Assembly (NCBI GenBank): GCA_937901015.1
Contig: CALCGQ010000029.1
Location: 1-45,615 of the forward strand
Reading direction: 5' to 3'
DNA: 45,615 nucleotides
DNA from: an uncultured Bacteroidota bacterium
GTDB taxonomy: Bacteria > Bacteroidota > Bacteroidia > Bacteroidales > F082
Under the pieces are notes generated by a model. The model did not search any database. It was not told the origin of the DNA and worked only from the letters and a program-made list of their open reading frames with translations. Each line of letters starts with the position of its first letter. Position 1 is the first letter of the stretch. A program made the translations under genes and the position numbers. Shown here piece by piece: positions 37,101 through 44,805 of the stretch.

Positions 37101-38339
37101 TTTGTTGAGATTTCCCTCTCCAATATGTGTTGCAAAGGCTGCGCTGAGTTTCAATGAGTTTGTTAGTGTATGAAGAGCCTTGGTCATTTCTGCAAGTTCA
37201 TCATGTGATTTTAATTTCTGAACTTTCAATTCATTTATATCACCAACTGATAGTTTGTTGAGTAGTTTAGTAGTCTTTTTTAATGGAGATGTTATGTTAT
37301 TAGCAATAAACCAGATCAACAATGCCAATAAAATAATTCCCAATAATCCAACAATAATTGAAACACGGTAAGTATTTTGTGCTTTCATTAGGATTACATC
37401 AGTTGGTACAACAATCACTATATACCAATTATCTTTAGCCACTCCGGGTTTGAAAGGTGCAAATGAAACAAATAATCCTGATTCTCCTTCAATTTCTTCA
37501 TTGTAAGAGAATGGCTCACCTGACTTTATTTTTTTATCCATATCAAAACCACAGTGTTCGCTTAATTCTATTTCAAGGATGGATTTATTAATAAATTCAT
37601 TATCAGGATGTGCTATTATCTGACCGCTTGCCGAAATCATAGCGGCATAACTACCAGCAAAAGGAGTTATCTCTTCCATTAGATTTTGAAATCTATACAT
37701 CTCAATATCTGCACCCGTTAATCCAATAAACTTTCCATTGTCAATCAATGGAATGGTGATACTTGACATTAGGGTCTGAACTGTTTGTTCATCTGTATAG
37801 GTTGAAAAATATGGGTCGGTAAGAGCTTCATGAGGATTAGCTTTAAGGTCATAATATATGCCTCCAAGGTTTAATTCACCGACTTCAAGTGTTTCAAAAG
37901 TATATAGAATTTGGTTGTTTTCACGGTAGTATGTAAGTCTGTCTCTACCATTGATTTCTTTAAAGTTCTTTTTAATTGCAGAAAGTTCCCAGCTAGTCCA
38001 TAATGATAGAAATTGACTATTATTGATCAATATATCCTTCATAATATAATTATAGATATCGTATCTATTTTCCTCATCAATATCTTTATAACCACTAAAA
38101 GCGCTTGCCATCGATCTGCAAGTTGCAATGTCGTTGTCAAGAATAGCTTTAACTTCATTGGCATGTTGTTGTGCAGTTGCGTTTACAAATTTACGTGCAT
38201 CTTCAATGGCATTTTTGTTGGTGTTGTCTACTATGTAACCGAGTATGGCAGTGAAGACAATTAATGTAGTTAGAAGAATGTAAGCCAATAGCTTGGTCCT
38301 GATTGAAATGTGAAATCGAAGTCGGGAAAAAATACTCAT
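34197..38339 (-). CDS. Large dCache-HAMP-GAF hybrid histidine kinase with three receivers
   Basis: A 1380-residue sensor kinase. Membrane helices at about 14-36 and 326-348 enclose a periplasmic dCache-type sensor (DPYFSTYTDEQTVQTL, GLTGADIEMYRF). HAMP follows (347-400), then GAF (455-600), a long Glu/Gln-rich coiled coil (610-700), HisKA with H712 in MSHELRTPLNS, HATPase (VSVTDTGIGIQ, FGGTGLGLSIS), and three receivers with acceptors D1043, D1165 and D1311. There is no HPt or output domain, so phosphate is expected to leave via a diffusible partner, perhaps the coupled 526-residue protein. Receiver 2 has IIIKGVKS at the usual conserved K-P position, lacking the proline. A 28-base inverted repeat lies upstream at 38383-38410. 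Confidence 0.93.
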   Translation of the reverse strand: MSIFSRLRFHISIRTKLLAYILLTTLIVFTAILGYIVDNTNKNAIEDARKFVNATAQQHANEVKAILDNDIATCRSMASAFSGYKDIDEENRYDIYNYIMKDILINNSQFLSLWTSWELSAIKKNFKEINGRDRLTYYRENNQILYTFETLEVGELNLGGIYYDLKANPHEALTDPYFSTYTDEQTVQTLMSSITIPLIDNGKFIGLTGADIEMYRFQNLMEEITPFAGSYAAMISASGQIIAHPDNEFINKSILEIELSEHCGFDMDKKIKSGEPFSYNEEIEGESGLFVSFAPFKPGVAKDNWYIVIVVPTDVILMKAQNTYRVSIIVGLLGIILLALLIWFIANNITSPLKKTTKLLNKLSVGDINELKVQKLKSHDELAEMTKALHTLTNSLKLSAAFATHIGEGNLNKKFTPLSKNDVLGNALIQMRSSLLELRVTNDKNRWMQSSLVRVNELLQGEKTITELGNLILAALAEILDVQIASLFFSENSEFVLSSSYSYNIRKSNLNSFKLGEGLVGQSAKEQKLLVFTDVPEDYISIKSGLGEIKPREIVVAPLIYQKEVIAIIELGTTKEFTLDKLDFIAQISENLALGFNSIKTRNEMKVLLVKTQSQAEELRVQQEELVSSNKELEEQTNALKVSEEELQQQQEELRVTNEELEEKTKFLEQQRIDITNKNLKLETIGENLEQKAKELEIASKYKSEFLANMSHELRTPLNSLLILSGSLSDNREGNLNEEQVESAQIIYKSGNDLLTMINDILDLSKIESGKMDVNITDVSIEEISNNIRDYFKHGISQKNLEFKIQIDEGLNETFPTDQQKTEQILKNFMSNALKFTESGSITLHFHKNTEDKSDKAVCVSVTDTGIGIQENKQAEIFEAFQQADVSISRKFGGTGLGLSISRELAKLLGGKITLNSKAGEGSTFTVFLPTDATGVAKKSKKTKIKTETANVTPKESTAVQNNSLPQIIETIPDQGHPDYIKDDYGDTEGDDQVILIIEDDPNFAKILYKHCKSRGFKSIASQTGEYGLKLAAQLIPSAIILDIKLPGIDGWRVLDILKENPSTRHIPVHIMSGDEETIAASTKGAIGYLTKPIKKGVLDSAFGKIESFINKETGNLLLIEDDENLRRSIKILIGEKGVNITDASTGKEALDLLKDNDYDCMILDLGLSDMSGFDLIEKLNKTNYNKPPIIVYTGKDLTKKENETLQKYAESIIIKGVKSEERLLDETALFMHRVISEMPQKQQAVIKKIHNGDNIFNEKRVLVVDDDMRNVFALTKILTEQNMIVSRAENGLVALDKVKADPEFDVILMDIMMPEMDGYETMRKIRELPSQQKVPIIALTAKAMKEDRQKCIEAGANDYMAKPIVIEKLLSLLRVWLYK

Positions 38340-38373
38340 ATTGCTGGTTTTTGGTTTATACTTTTCCTGTTTA

Positions 38374-38410
38374 CAATATTAGTTACTTACAATGATATCA
38401 TTGCTAAGTA
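38374..38410 (-). promoter_or_regulatory. Inverted repeat next to a -7-like element upstream of the large kinase
   Basis: A perfect 14-base palindrome CAATGATATCATTG (38390-38403) is extended on each side by TTACTTA / TAAGTAA with a single unpaired base, giving a dyad at 38383-38410. One base further toward the gene, on the minus strand, is TAATATTG (38374-38381), a -7 element with one mismatch. No -33 TTTG is correctly spaced. The position fits an activator or repressor site; a second palindrome ATGTATACAT follows at 38411-38420. Confidence 0.5.
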
Positions 38411-38456
38411 ATGTATACATGATATTGCATATTTTGTTTCTATAATGGAGTAGTTT

Positions 38457-39005
38457 TTATATACTGTTGATTTCATTGATTAAAAAGGTGTCTATTTCGT
38501 TGATAATATCTTGATTGTCATCATTAGTTGAGAAGACAGAATAATTATCAATATTAAATTTAACTACTATTTCTTCCACAAGTATTTCCCTAACCGTAAT
38601 GATAATTACTTTCCCATCTTGTTTCATAGCTGATAACATGGAGTTGTACCATACTTTTCCTTTTAATTCAAAGGGGCCAATTTCATCAATCACAATAATT
38701 TTATTGTTCCTTGATGCTGATTTAAGAATCTGGTTGCCAAGTATTATAGCTGGATTGTTAAAGTAGAAGCTGCCAATTTTTTCATATCCGATTTGGGATA
38801 TTGATGAGCAAAGGGTTATAGTTTCTTCGGACCCAATACCTTTCAGATTATATGTATTTCGTTCTCCATCAACAAATGATGCAGGTGCTATAAATCCAGT
38901 AATTGGAATATTTTTCTTAAGAAGCAGTTTTATTAGACTTTGAAGTTTGGTAGTCTTTCCTTCACCTTTGGATCCTGTAATTATAATAACCTTGTTATTA
39001 GTCAT
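38457..39005 (-). CDS. THEP1-type nucleoside-triphosphatase
   Basis: A 182-residue P-loop NTPase. The Walker A motif is GSKGEGKTTK (residues 11-20) and the Walker B region reads IIVIDEIGPFELKG, the D-E-I-G-x-x-E pattern characteristic of the THEP1/NTPase_1 family. TGFIAPASFVDGERNTYNLK is also family-like. Archaeal and human homologues hydrolyse NTPs slowly; the physiological role in bacteria is unclear. It diverges from prmC. A perfect -7 element TATGTTTG lies at 39063-39070 on the minus strand, about 57 bases before the ATG. An alternative would be a MobB-like protein, but the DEIG motif argues against it. Confidence 0.8.
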   Translation of the reverse strand: MTNNKVIIITGSKGEGKTTKLQSLIKLLLKKNIPITGFIAPASFVDGERNTYNLKGIGSEETITLCSSISQIGYEKIGSFYFNNPAIILGNQILKSASRNNKIIVIDEIGPFELKGKVWYNSMLSAMKQDGKVIIITVREILVEEIVVKFNIDNYSVFSTNDDNQDIINEIDTFLINEINSI

Positions 39006-39062
39006 TTTGTTAGTGTTGGTGAAAGTTTTTATTGTGGTGATTGAATAATTGACTACTTGCTA

Positions 39063-39091
39063 CAAACATAGTAAAGATTTTCGGTACTTTG
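39063..39091. promoter_or_regulatory. Divergent -7 elements between the NTPase gene and prmC
   Basis: Minus strand: TATGTTTG at 39063-39070 matches TAnnTTTG for the NTPase gene. Plus strand: TACTTTG at 39085-39091, one base shorter than consensus, lies only 5 bases before the prmC ATG at 39097. Neither has a well-spaced -33 TTTG. The plus-strand site would give a transcript with almost no leader. Confidence 0.35.
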
Positions 39092-39096
39092 CATAT

Positions 39097-39975
39097 ATGG
39101 AAATAAGGAATAATCTTCTCAGAGATTTGAAGAAATACTACTTGACTGAGCTCACTGAATATTATGATAAGAGGGAGGGGGAGACTTTGCTCACAATTCT
39201 TATTGATTATTATTTTAATGTAAGCCGAAATGAATTGATACTGAATCCTGGTATTCGTTTATCTGAGTCAGAGATATTAAAGCTTCATATGGCCGTAAAG
39301 GACTTGAAGCTAATGAGACCTGTACAGTATATAATTGGTGAAGTAGATTTCTCAGACCTGAAATTAAAAGTAAATTCATCTGTACTTATTCCACGTCAAG
39401 AAACGGAAGAGTTAGTAAACCTTATCATAAATAGTGAAAAAGAATCTGGACTAACCATAATTGATATTGGAACCGGGTCTGGTTGTATTTCCATAAGCCT
39501 TGCCAAAGGACTAAATAATCCAAATGTTTTTGCAACTGATATTTCCACAGAAGCTATTAGTATAGCGTCAGAAAATGCCATTTCATCAAATGTACATGTA
39601 AATTTTATTGAAGATGATATCCTAAATACTAAACTAAACGAGTCAGGCTTTGAAGGTTTATCAACCATTAATGTTATCGTTAGTAACCCTCCATATGTTA
39701 CTGAGTTGGAAAAGATCAAAATGCATGCTAATGTGCTTGATTATGAGCCGTATACTGCTTTATTTGTGCCTGATGATAATCCATTGATTTTCTACAAATC
39801 TATATGTAAATTTGCCAGTACTAACTTATCATCCGGTGGTCGTATTTACTTTGAGATTAATGAATCACTTGCTGATGCGATGATTGGTTTATTGGAAGAA
39901 TATGCCTATTGTGATATTCTTGTTCATAAAGATATTCATGGAAGAAATAGGATGGTAAGTGCTGTTAAGCTTTAG
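39097..39975 (+). CDS. prmC: Release factor glutamine methyltransferase
   Basis: PrmC methylates the glutamine of the GGQ motif in release factors RF1 and RF2 with S-adenosylmethionine. With the ATG at 39097 the protein is 292 residues. An in-frame TTG at 39049 would add 16 residues that do not resemble the family, so I reject it. Landmarks are the N-terminal helical domain, PVQYIIGEVDF, the SAM motif IIDIGTGSGCISISLAKGL, and the catalytic NPPY in VIVSNPPYVTELE. The C-terminus has GGRIYFEINES and HGRNRMVSA. The terminator at 40014-40043 follows. Confidence 0.96.
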   Translation: MEIRNNLLRDLKKYYLTELTEYYDKREGETLLTILIDYYFNVSRNELILNPGIRLSESEILKLHMAVKDLKLMRPVQYIIGEVDFSDLKLKVNSSVLIPRQETEELVNLIINSEKESGLTIIDIGTGSGCISISLAKGLNNPNVFATDISTEAISIASENAISSNVHVNFIEDDILNTKLNESGFEGLSTINVIVSNPPYVTELEKIKMHANVLDYEPYTALFVPDDNPLIFYKSICKFASTNLSSGGRIYFEINESLADAMIGLLEEYAYCDILVHKDIHGRNRMVSAVKL

Positions 39976-40013
39976 TAATAACTGAACTAATACTAAATTC
40001 CATGGCAAAATAA

Positions 40014-40043
40014 AGGGCAGCCCGATCAACGCCAGACTGCCCT
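40014..40043. terminator. Hairpin between convergent prmC and the phosphate transporter gene
   Basis: A 7-bp perfect stem AGGGCAG (40014-40020) / CTGCCCT (40037-40043) encloses a 16-base loop that can pair further. On the minus strand it is followed by a TTTATTTT run, a good tail for the transporter gene. On the plus strand the downstream sequence is TA-rich but begins with CCAC, so termination of prmC is less certain. Confidence 0.7.
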
Positions 40044-40081
40044 CCACTTATTATTATTTTATTTACAAAAACATTTTAAGG

Positions 40082-42307
40082 TTACTCAATAAAGTCTCGT
40101 TGGGATTTGTAAAGGTTACCAGCATGTAAAGCCAGGTGTTTACTTTCGTTTATTATATTCATATATAACAAGCTATTCTTAGTACCAACTTTAGCATTTT
40201 TAATTCTCTTGATCTGCTTTTTGTTGCTTGCCTCAGTAAGTTCAACAAATTTTGATAGATCGTCGAGTATAGTATCCTGTACAGTATAATCACCACTTTC
40301 AATACTTCTGACAATATCTCCAATTAATTTTTCCAATGAAGTATTGAGAACTCTTAATTCATCAATTTGCTCTGGAATTAATGGTTTGTGATTATTATCA
40401 ACATGTTCGAAGGCAGGACCGGTTATAAATGATATACTGTGTAGTATTTCTCTCATGAAATCCAGTACTTGCACAAAATAGTAGGCTTTCTCATCAGAGT
40501 CTTCCCTTAATTTATCTACAATTGTATTGATATTGTCTTTTAAATACTTAGTTTTAGCAGTTATGGACTCAAGTTCACGCTTGATCTTTTTTAGTTTTTT
40601 ATTGTCTTCCGCATCTAGTCCATCAATAGTATCTGCATATGCAACACAAACCTTTTTCAAGTTTTTAGTAATAGTTGTTATTGACTTATCAGCGATATTG
40701 TCTTTAGAAATACTTTGAATATCCTGAGTCTCATCTGCAGCATCTTTCTCAGATTTCTTATGATAAATATGAGAACGATAAAGAATATAAATCACAATTC
40801 CAATCATTCCAAAGATACTATAAAGTCCTCCGAAGTGGAATAGATAAATCATTACAAATGCAGCAGTAAAAGCGCTCAGTGCTGTAAGGAACCAACCACC
40901 GATTACTGCAACAACTCCTGATATTCTGTAAACGGCGCTTTCACGTCCCCAAGCATTATCAGCTAATGATGTACCCATAGCTACCATAAATGTTACATAT
41001 GTTGTAGAAAGTGGAAGCTTTAATGATGTTCCAAATGCAATAAGTACACTGGCGACAGTAAGGTTTACTGATGCTCTGATAAGGTCAAAAGCTGGTGCAT
41101 TTGATCCTGTATATTTTACTTCTGAAGGCTCAAACTGTCTTTCAATTGCATTTACGAATGGTTTTGGTAAAACTTTTTTGACATTACTGGATGCCTGAAT
41201 TGATGATCTTACAAGAACCTTTGATAACCATGTTGGGCGAAACCTTTCGCTTCCTTCATCCTGACGGCTAAGATCGATTGATGTTTTAAGTACAGTCCTT
41301 GCTTTTTTCGACAAGTATAGTGTAATTACCATTATTGCACCGGCAATGAGAAGAAACAAGCCTGGAGTAGGTACTTTACCTCCTAGTGCTGTCATCAGGA
41401 ACCCATCAGGGGCAGCACCTCCTTGGGATGCATTAAAAATTTCCCATGAATTATATCCTGCAATTGGCACACCAATAAAGTTAACCAAGTCATTTCCTGC
41501 AAAGGCCATGGCCAATGAAAATGTACCAACTAGTACAATTATTTTCAGGATGTTGATTCTAAATAGCATGTAGAGTATTTGAAGCAGAACGGTCCATCCA
41601 ATAAGACTATAAAAGATTATCAACATACTGTTGTCAGATATCCAATCTTTAATGTCTCCTGACATAAAAGATGCCCCTTTTGCCCCTTTGATCAGGATGA
41701 AATATGTTAATGCCGTGAAGGCAATACCACCCCAAATTGCTCCAATGTATTTAATTCTTTTTTCAAAGTTGAAGGAAAATGCAATCCTAGTAAGATATTG
41801 TATAATGGCCCCAACAGAGAAAGCAACACCAACAGAGAGGAGTATTCCTGATATAATTGCCAGTGCTTTTGAAGAGTTTATAAACTGACTAATATTCAAT
41901 CCACCGTCACTCATCATCATTTTAATGGAAGCCATACCAACAGCTGCACCAAGTAGCTCAAATACAATAGATACGGTTGTTGATGTTGGTAGTCCCCATG
42001 TATTGTAAGCATCCAGAAGTAATACATCTGTTACCATTACAGCCATGAAGATTATCATTATTTCGCTAAAGTAGAATTCGCCAGGGTTAAAAATTCCCTT
42101 TCTGGCTACCTCCATCATTCCACTTGAAAAGAGAGCTCCCACAAGGATTCCAATTGCAGCAACAAACATTATAACTTTAAATGATGCTACTTTGGATCCA
42201 ACGGCAGAATTTAAAAAGTTTACTGCATCATTACTAACCCCAACTATTAAATCTGAAGCGGCTAGAAGGAACAATAAAACAACAATAATTAAATAAACTG
42301 TTTCCAT
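40082..42307 (-). CDS. PiT family inorganic phosphate transporter with cytosolic PhoU-like tail
   Basis: A 741-residue inner-membrane carrier for phosphate, usually driven by H+ or Na+. The two PiT signature repeats are visible: SNDAVNFLNSAVGSK near residue 26 with TWGLPTSTTVSIVFELLGAA near 103, and GNDLVNFIGVPIAGY near 268 with LSTTYVTFMVAMGTSLAD near 435. About twelve helices span residues 1-510. The last 220 residues are helical and charged (KKVCVAYADTIDGLDAEDNK onward), resembling a PhoU/DUF47-type domain. Elsewhere that function is a separate gene next to pit; here it is fused. This long form is usual in Bacteroidota. No phoU, phoB or phoR gene is adjacent. Confidence 0.92.
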   Translation of the reverse strand: METVYLIIVVLLFLLAASDLIVGVSNDAVNFLNSAVGSKVASFKVIMFVAAIGILVGALFSSGMMEVARKGIFNPGEFYFSEIMIIFMAVMVTDVLLLDAYNTWGLPTSTTVSIVFELLGAAVGMASIKMMMSDGGLNISQFINSSKALAIISGILLSVGVAFSVGAIIQYLTRIAFSFNFEKRIKYIGAIWGGIAFTALTYFILIKGAKGASFMSGDIKDWISDNSMLIIFYSLIGWTVLLQILYMLFRINILKIIVLVGTFSLAMAFAGNDLVNFIGVPIAGYNSWEIFNASQGGAAPDGFLMTALGGKVPTPGLFLLIAGAIMVITLYLSKKARTVLKTSIDLSRQDEGSERFRPTWLSKVLVRSSIQASSNVKKVLPKPFVNAIERQFEPSEVKYTGSNAPAFDLIRASVNLTVASVLIAFGTSLKLPLSTTYVTFMVAMGTSLADNAWGRESAVYRISGVVAVIGGWFLTALSAFTAAFVMIYLFHFGGLYSIFGMIGIVIYILYRSHIYHKKSEKDAADETQDIQSISKDNIADKSITTITKNLKKVCVAYADTIDGLDAEDNKKLKKIKRELESITAKTKYLKDNINTIVDKLREDSDEKAYYFVQVLDFMREILHSISFITGPAFEHVDNNHKPLIPEQIDELRVLNTSLEKLIGDIVRSIESGDYTVQDTILDDLSKFVELTEASNKKQIKRIKNAKVGTKNSLLYMNIINESKHLALHAGNLYKSQRDFIE

Positions 42308-42454
42308 ATTAATTTAGTCTTAAATGAATTGCAAGAGTACTAATATATATATATAGGATTCTATAATTAATATTAACTTTTTGTTAAGTTTTTGTGTTAT
42401 GAAAAAGAAGTCAGAATTTTACAATAATTAAGTATTAATTTTCTAATTTTTAGT

Positions 42455-44584
42455 TTAAAATTGAGGTTTCATTCCCAAATTATACATGATAAAACCATAC
42501 ATGTCTGCTGCTTCACTAATCTGCTTATCTGTGGGTTTACCCGCCCCATGTCCGGCATCAGTTTCTATTCTAACCAATACAGGATTTTCTCCACCATCCA
42601 TTTCTTGTAATGTTGCCATAAATTTAAAAGTATGAGCAGGTACAACACGATCATCATGGTCAGCAGTAATTGCCATTGTAGCAGGATAGTTAACTCCTTT
42701 TTTGATGTTGTGTAACGGTGAGTAACCAAGTAGGTAATTAAACATTTCTTCACTATCATCACTTCTTCCATAATCTGAAGCCCAAGCCCATCCAATGGTG
42801 AAGTTATGGTATCTTAACATATCAAGTACTCCCACAATCGGTATTGCAACTTTAAATAGTTCAGGTTCTTGTACCATACACGCACCAACCAATAGTCCAC
42901 CATTAGAACCACCTATTATAGCAAGCTTGTCAGATGAAGTATAGTTATTGTTAATCAGATATTTGGCTGCATATATAAAGTCGTCAAATACATTTTGCTT
43001 CTGCTGTAATGTACCTGCCTTATGCCATTTTTCTCCATATTCGCCACCACCCCTAAGGTTTACCATCACATAAATACCACCTTGCTCCAAGAATGGCAGA
43101 CGGCTTACACTAAAGCTAGGTGTTAAACTAATATTGAATCCACCATATCCATATAACATAGTAGGATTATTTCCATCCATAACAACGCCTTTTTTATGAA
43201 TTATGAACATAGGGACTTTTGTACCATCTTTACTCTCGTAGAATATTTGATCGGTGATATATTCTTCAGGGTTAAAATCAACATCCGAAGTATGCATCAC
43301 TTCACTTACATTTTTCTCTATATCATATTTATAAACGCTTGAAGGAAATGTAAATGATGTAAAACCGTAAAATGCAGTATTACTACCCTTCTCACCATTA
43401 AAACCGGAAAGGCTACCAATTCCAGGTAGCTCAAATTCACGAACCAATGTACCGTCAGTTTTGTAGAAAAATGCTTTCGAACTAGCATCTTGTATGTATT
43501 GTACAAATAGCATATCTCCAACAAATGATGCTCCTTGAAGTACATTCTCCTTTTCAGGAATTATTTCTTTCCAATTTGCAGCATCTGAATTATCATATTT
43601 TGTGCTCACTAGTCTTTGGTTAGGAGCCTCAAAGTTTGTAATCACTATAAGTTCATCACCCACATTATCTATAACATTATAATCATTGTCGAAACCAGCA
43701 GCAATTTCCTGGAATTCAATATTATTAAGTTTGTCGAGTTTTGCTGCAAATAAAGCATTACCACTTGTGCTTTCAGTTACACCTAATATCAAGAACTTCT
43801 CGTCCTCAGTTAGATATGCATAGAAATTTCTAAGTGGATGATCTTTATCTTCATAAATTAGCAAGTCATCTTTTTGAGTTGTTCCAAGAGCATGATAGTA
43901 TACTTTATGAAACTGGTTTTGGCCAGATAATTCATCACCTTCTTTCGGTGCATCGTATGATGAGTAGAAAAATCCATCACCCTTCCAACTTATACCAGAA
44001 AATTTCACCCAATTAATATGATCACTTAGTTTTTCACCAGTTTCGATATCCATTACATAAATTTCATTCCAATCTGATCCACCTGTTGAAATACCATATG
44101 CAAGATATTGTCCATTTTTGGAAATTCCCAGTGAGGAAAGAGCTACAGTACCATCCTCGGATAATTTATTAGGGTCGAGCAAAACTTCAGGATCTCCATC
44201 AATACCTCTCTGCATGTACATTACACTTTGGTTTTGTACACCATTATTCTTAAAGAAGAAATAGTTTTCACCTTTATTAAAAGGTACCCCATATTTTGGG
44301 TAATTCCATATTTCAGTAAGTCGTTGTTCAAGAGCTGGTCTAAATGGTATTTTATCCAGATAGGATTTTGTAACTGCATTTTCCGCAGATACCCAAAGTG
44401 CTGTTTCTTCAGAATTATCATCTTCTAACCAACGGTATGGGTCACTTACCTCATGACCAAAATAAACATCAACTGTATCTACTTTTGTTGCCACAGGATA
44501 GTTAATCTTTTCTTTGGGGGGTTGACATCGTTGAGTCATAAACATTAATCCGATTATTGTTAGAAAAATAATATTTGTTTTCAT
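42455..44584 (-). CDS. Prolyl oligopeptidase family serine peptidase (S9A)
   Basis: A 709-residue peptidase that should cut short peptides after proline. An N-terminal beta-propeller (about 70-420; DPYRWLEDDNSEET is the usual entry motif) covers a C-terminal alpha/beta hydrolase. The catalytic serine is S560 in GGSNGGLL, the Asp is in DHDDRVVP (644 or 645), and the His is H679 in DAGHGAG. Residues 1-19 are hydrophobic and followed by C20 (MTQRCQPPKE); this may be a lipoprotein signal, although R at -1 is unusual for a lipobox. Export to the periplasm or membrane is likely. A promoter is proposed at 44621-44650. Confidence 0.93.
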   Translation of the reverse strand: MKTNIIFLTIIGLMFMTQRCQPPKEKINYPVATKVDTVDVYFGHEVSDPYRWLEDDNSEETALWVSAENAVTKSYLDKIPFRPALEQRLTEIWNYPKYGVPFNKGENYFFFKNNGVQNQSVMYMQRGIDGDPEVLLDPNKLSEDGTVALSSLGISKNGQYLAYGISTGGSDWNEIYVMDIETGEKLSDHINWVKFSGISWKGDGFFYSSYDAPKEGDELSGQNQFHKVYYHALGTTQKDDLLIYEDKDHPLRNFYAYLTEDEKFLILGVTESTSGNALFAAKLDKLNNIEFQEIAAGFDNDYNVIDNVGDELIVITNFEAPNQRLVSTKYDNSDAANWKEIIPEKENVLQGASFVGDMLFVQYIQDASSKAFFYKTDGTLVREFELPGIGSLSGFNGEKGSNTAFYGFTSFTFPSSVYKYDIEKNVSEVMHTSDVDFNPEEYITDQIFYESKDGTKVPMFIIHKKGVVMDGNNPTMLYGYGGFNISLTPSFSVSRLPFLEQGGIYVMVNLRGGGEYGEKWHKAGTLQQKQNVFDDFIYAAKYLINNNYTSSDKLAIIGGSNGGLLVGACMVQEPELFKVAIPIVGVLDMLRYHNFTIGWAWASDYGRSDDSEEMFNYLLGYSPLHNIKKGVNYPATMAITADHDDRVVPAHTFKFMATLQEMDGGENPVLVRIETDAGHGAGKPTDKQISEAADMYGFIMYNLGMKPQF

Positions 44585-44620
44585 AGTTGCTGTATTAGTT
44601 TCAAACTTATTAAAAAAGTA

Positions 44621-44650
44621 AAAATATACAGGTTAATTGAGATATACAAA
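44621..44650 (-). promoter_or_regulatory. Promoter of the prolyl oligopeptidase gene
   Basis: On the minus strand TTTG (44647-44650) and TATATTTT (44621-44628) are 18 bases apart, the same spacing as the tRNA-Gln promoter. Only the last base of the -7 element departs from TAnnTTTG. The leader would be about 30 bases. Confidence 0.45.
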
Positions 44651-44748
44651 TTGAAATATGAAGAAAATTATTTGTTTAAGCTCAATGTGTTGCGGGCTTT
44701 GATAAAATTTTGATTTTTAGGTTGAAAACTTTTATGAACTTAGGTAAC

Positions 44749-44772
44749 AAATCAATGAACCTACATTGATTT
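44749..44772 (+). promoter_or_regulatory. Inverted repeat (candidate operator) upstream of gcvT
   Basis: A perfect 9-bp dyad AAATCAATG / CATTGATTT with 6-base spacer AACCTA ends four bases before the -7 element TAATTTTG at 44777-44784. It occupies the place where a -33 box should be, and no TTTG is there. The hairpin has no downstream T-tract of terminator type and no plus-strand gene precedes it, so a protein-binding site is the more likely reading. Confidence 0.5.
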
Positions 44773-44776
44773 TATT

Positions 44777-44784
44777 TAATTTTG
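44777..44784 (+). promoter_or_regulatory. -7 element of the gcvT promoter
   Basis: TAATTTTG is an exact TAnnTTTG match, 21 bases before the gcvT ATG. The transcript would start close to 44788, leaving a leader of under 20 bases with no evident Shine-Dalgarno sequence. The matching -33 box is missing and replaced by the dyad at 44749-44772. Confidence 0.55.
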
Positions 44785-44805
44785 CATCTTCAAAATTTTA
44801 GCACA

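Noticed and set aside
39049-39096. Upstream TTG start for prmC
   Set aside because: The added 16 residues are not like PrmC N-termini, and the ATG at 39097 starts at the family's usual place.
42340-42400. TATATATA run and TTAAC-TTTTT-GTTAA hairpin upstream of the phosphate transporter gene
   Set aside because: The five-base AT-rich stem and simple repeat are too weak to call a terminator or operator; the nearest -7-like sequence (TACTCTTG, 42332-42339) has no -33 partner.
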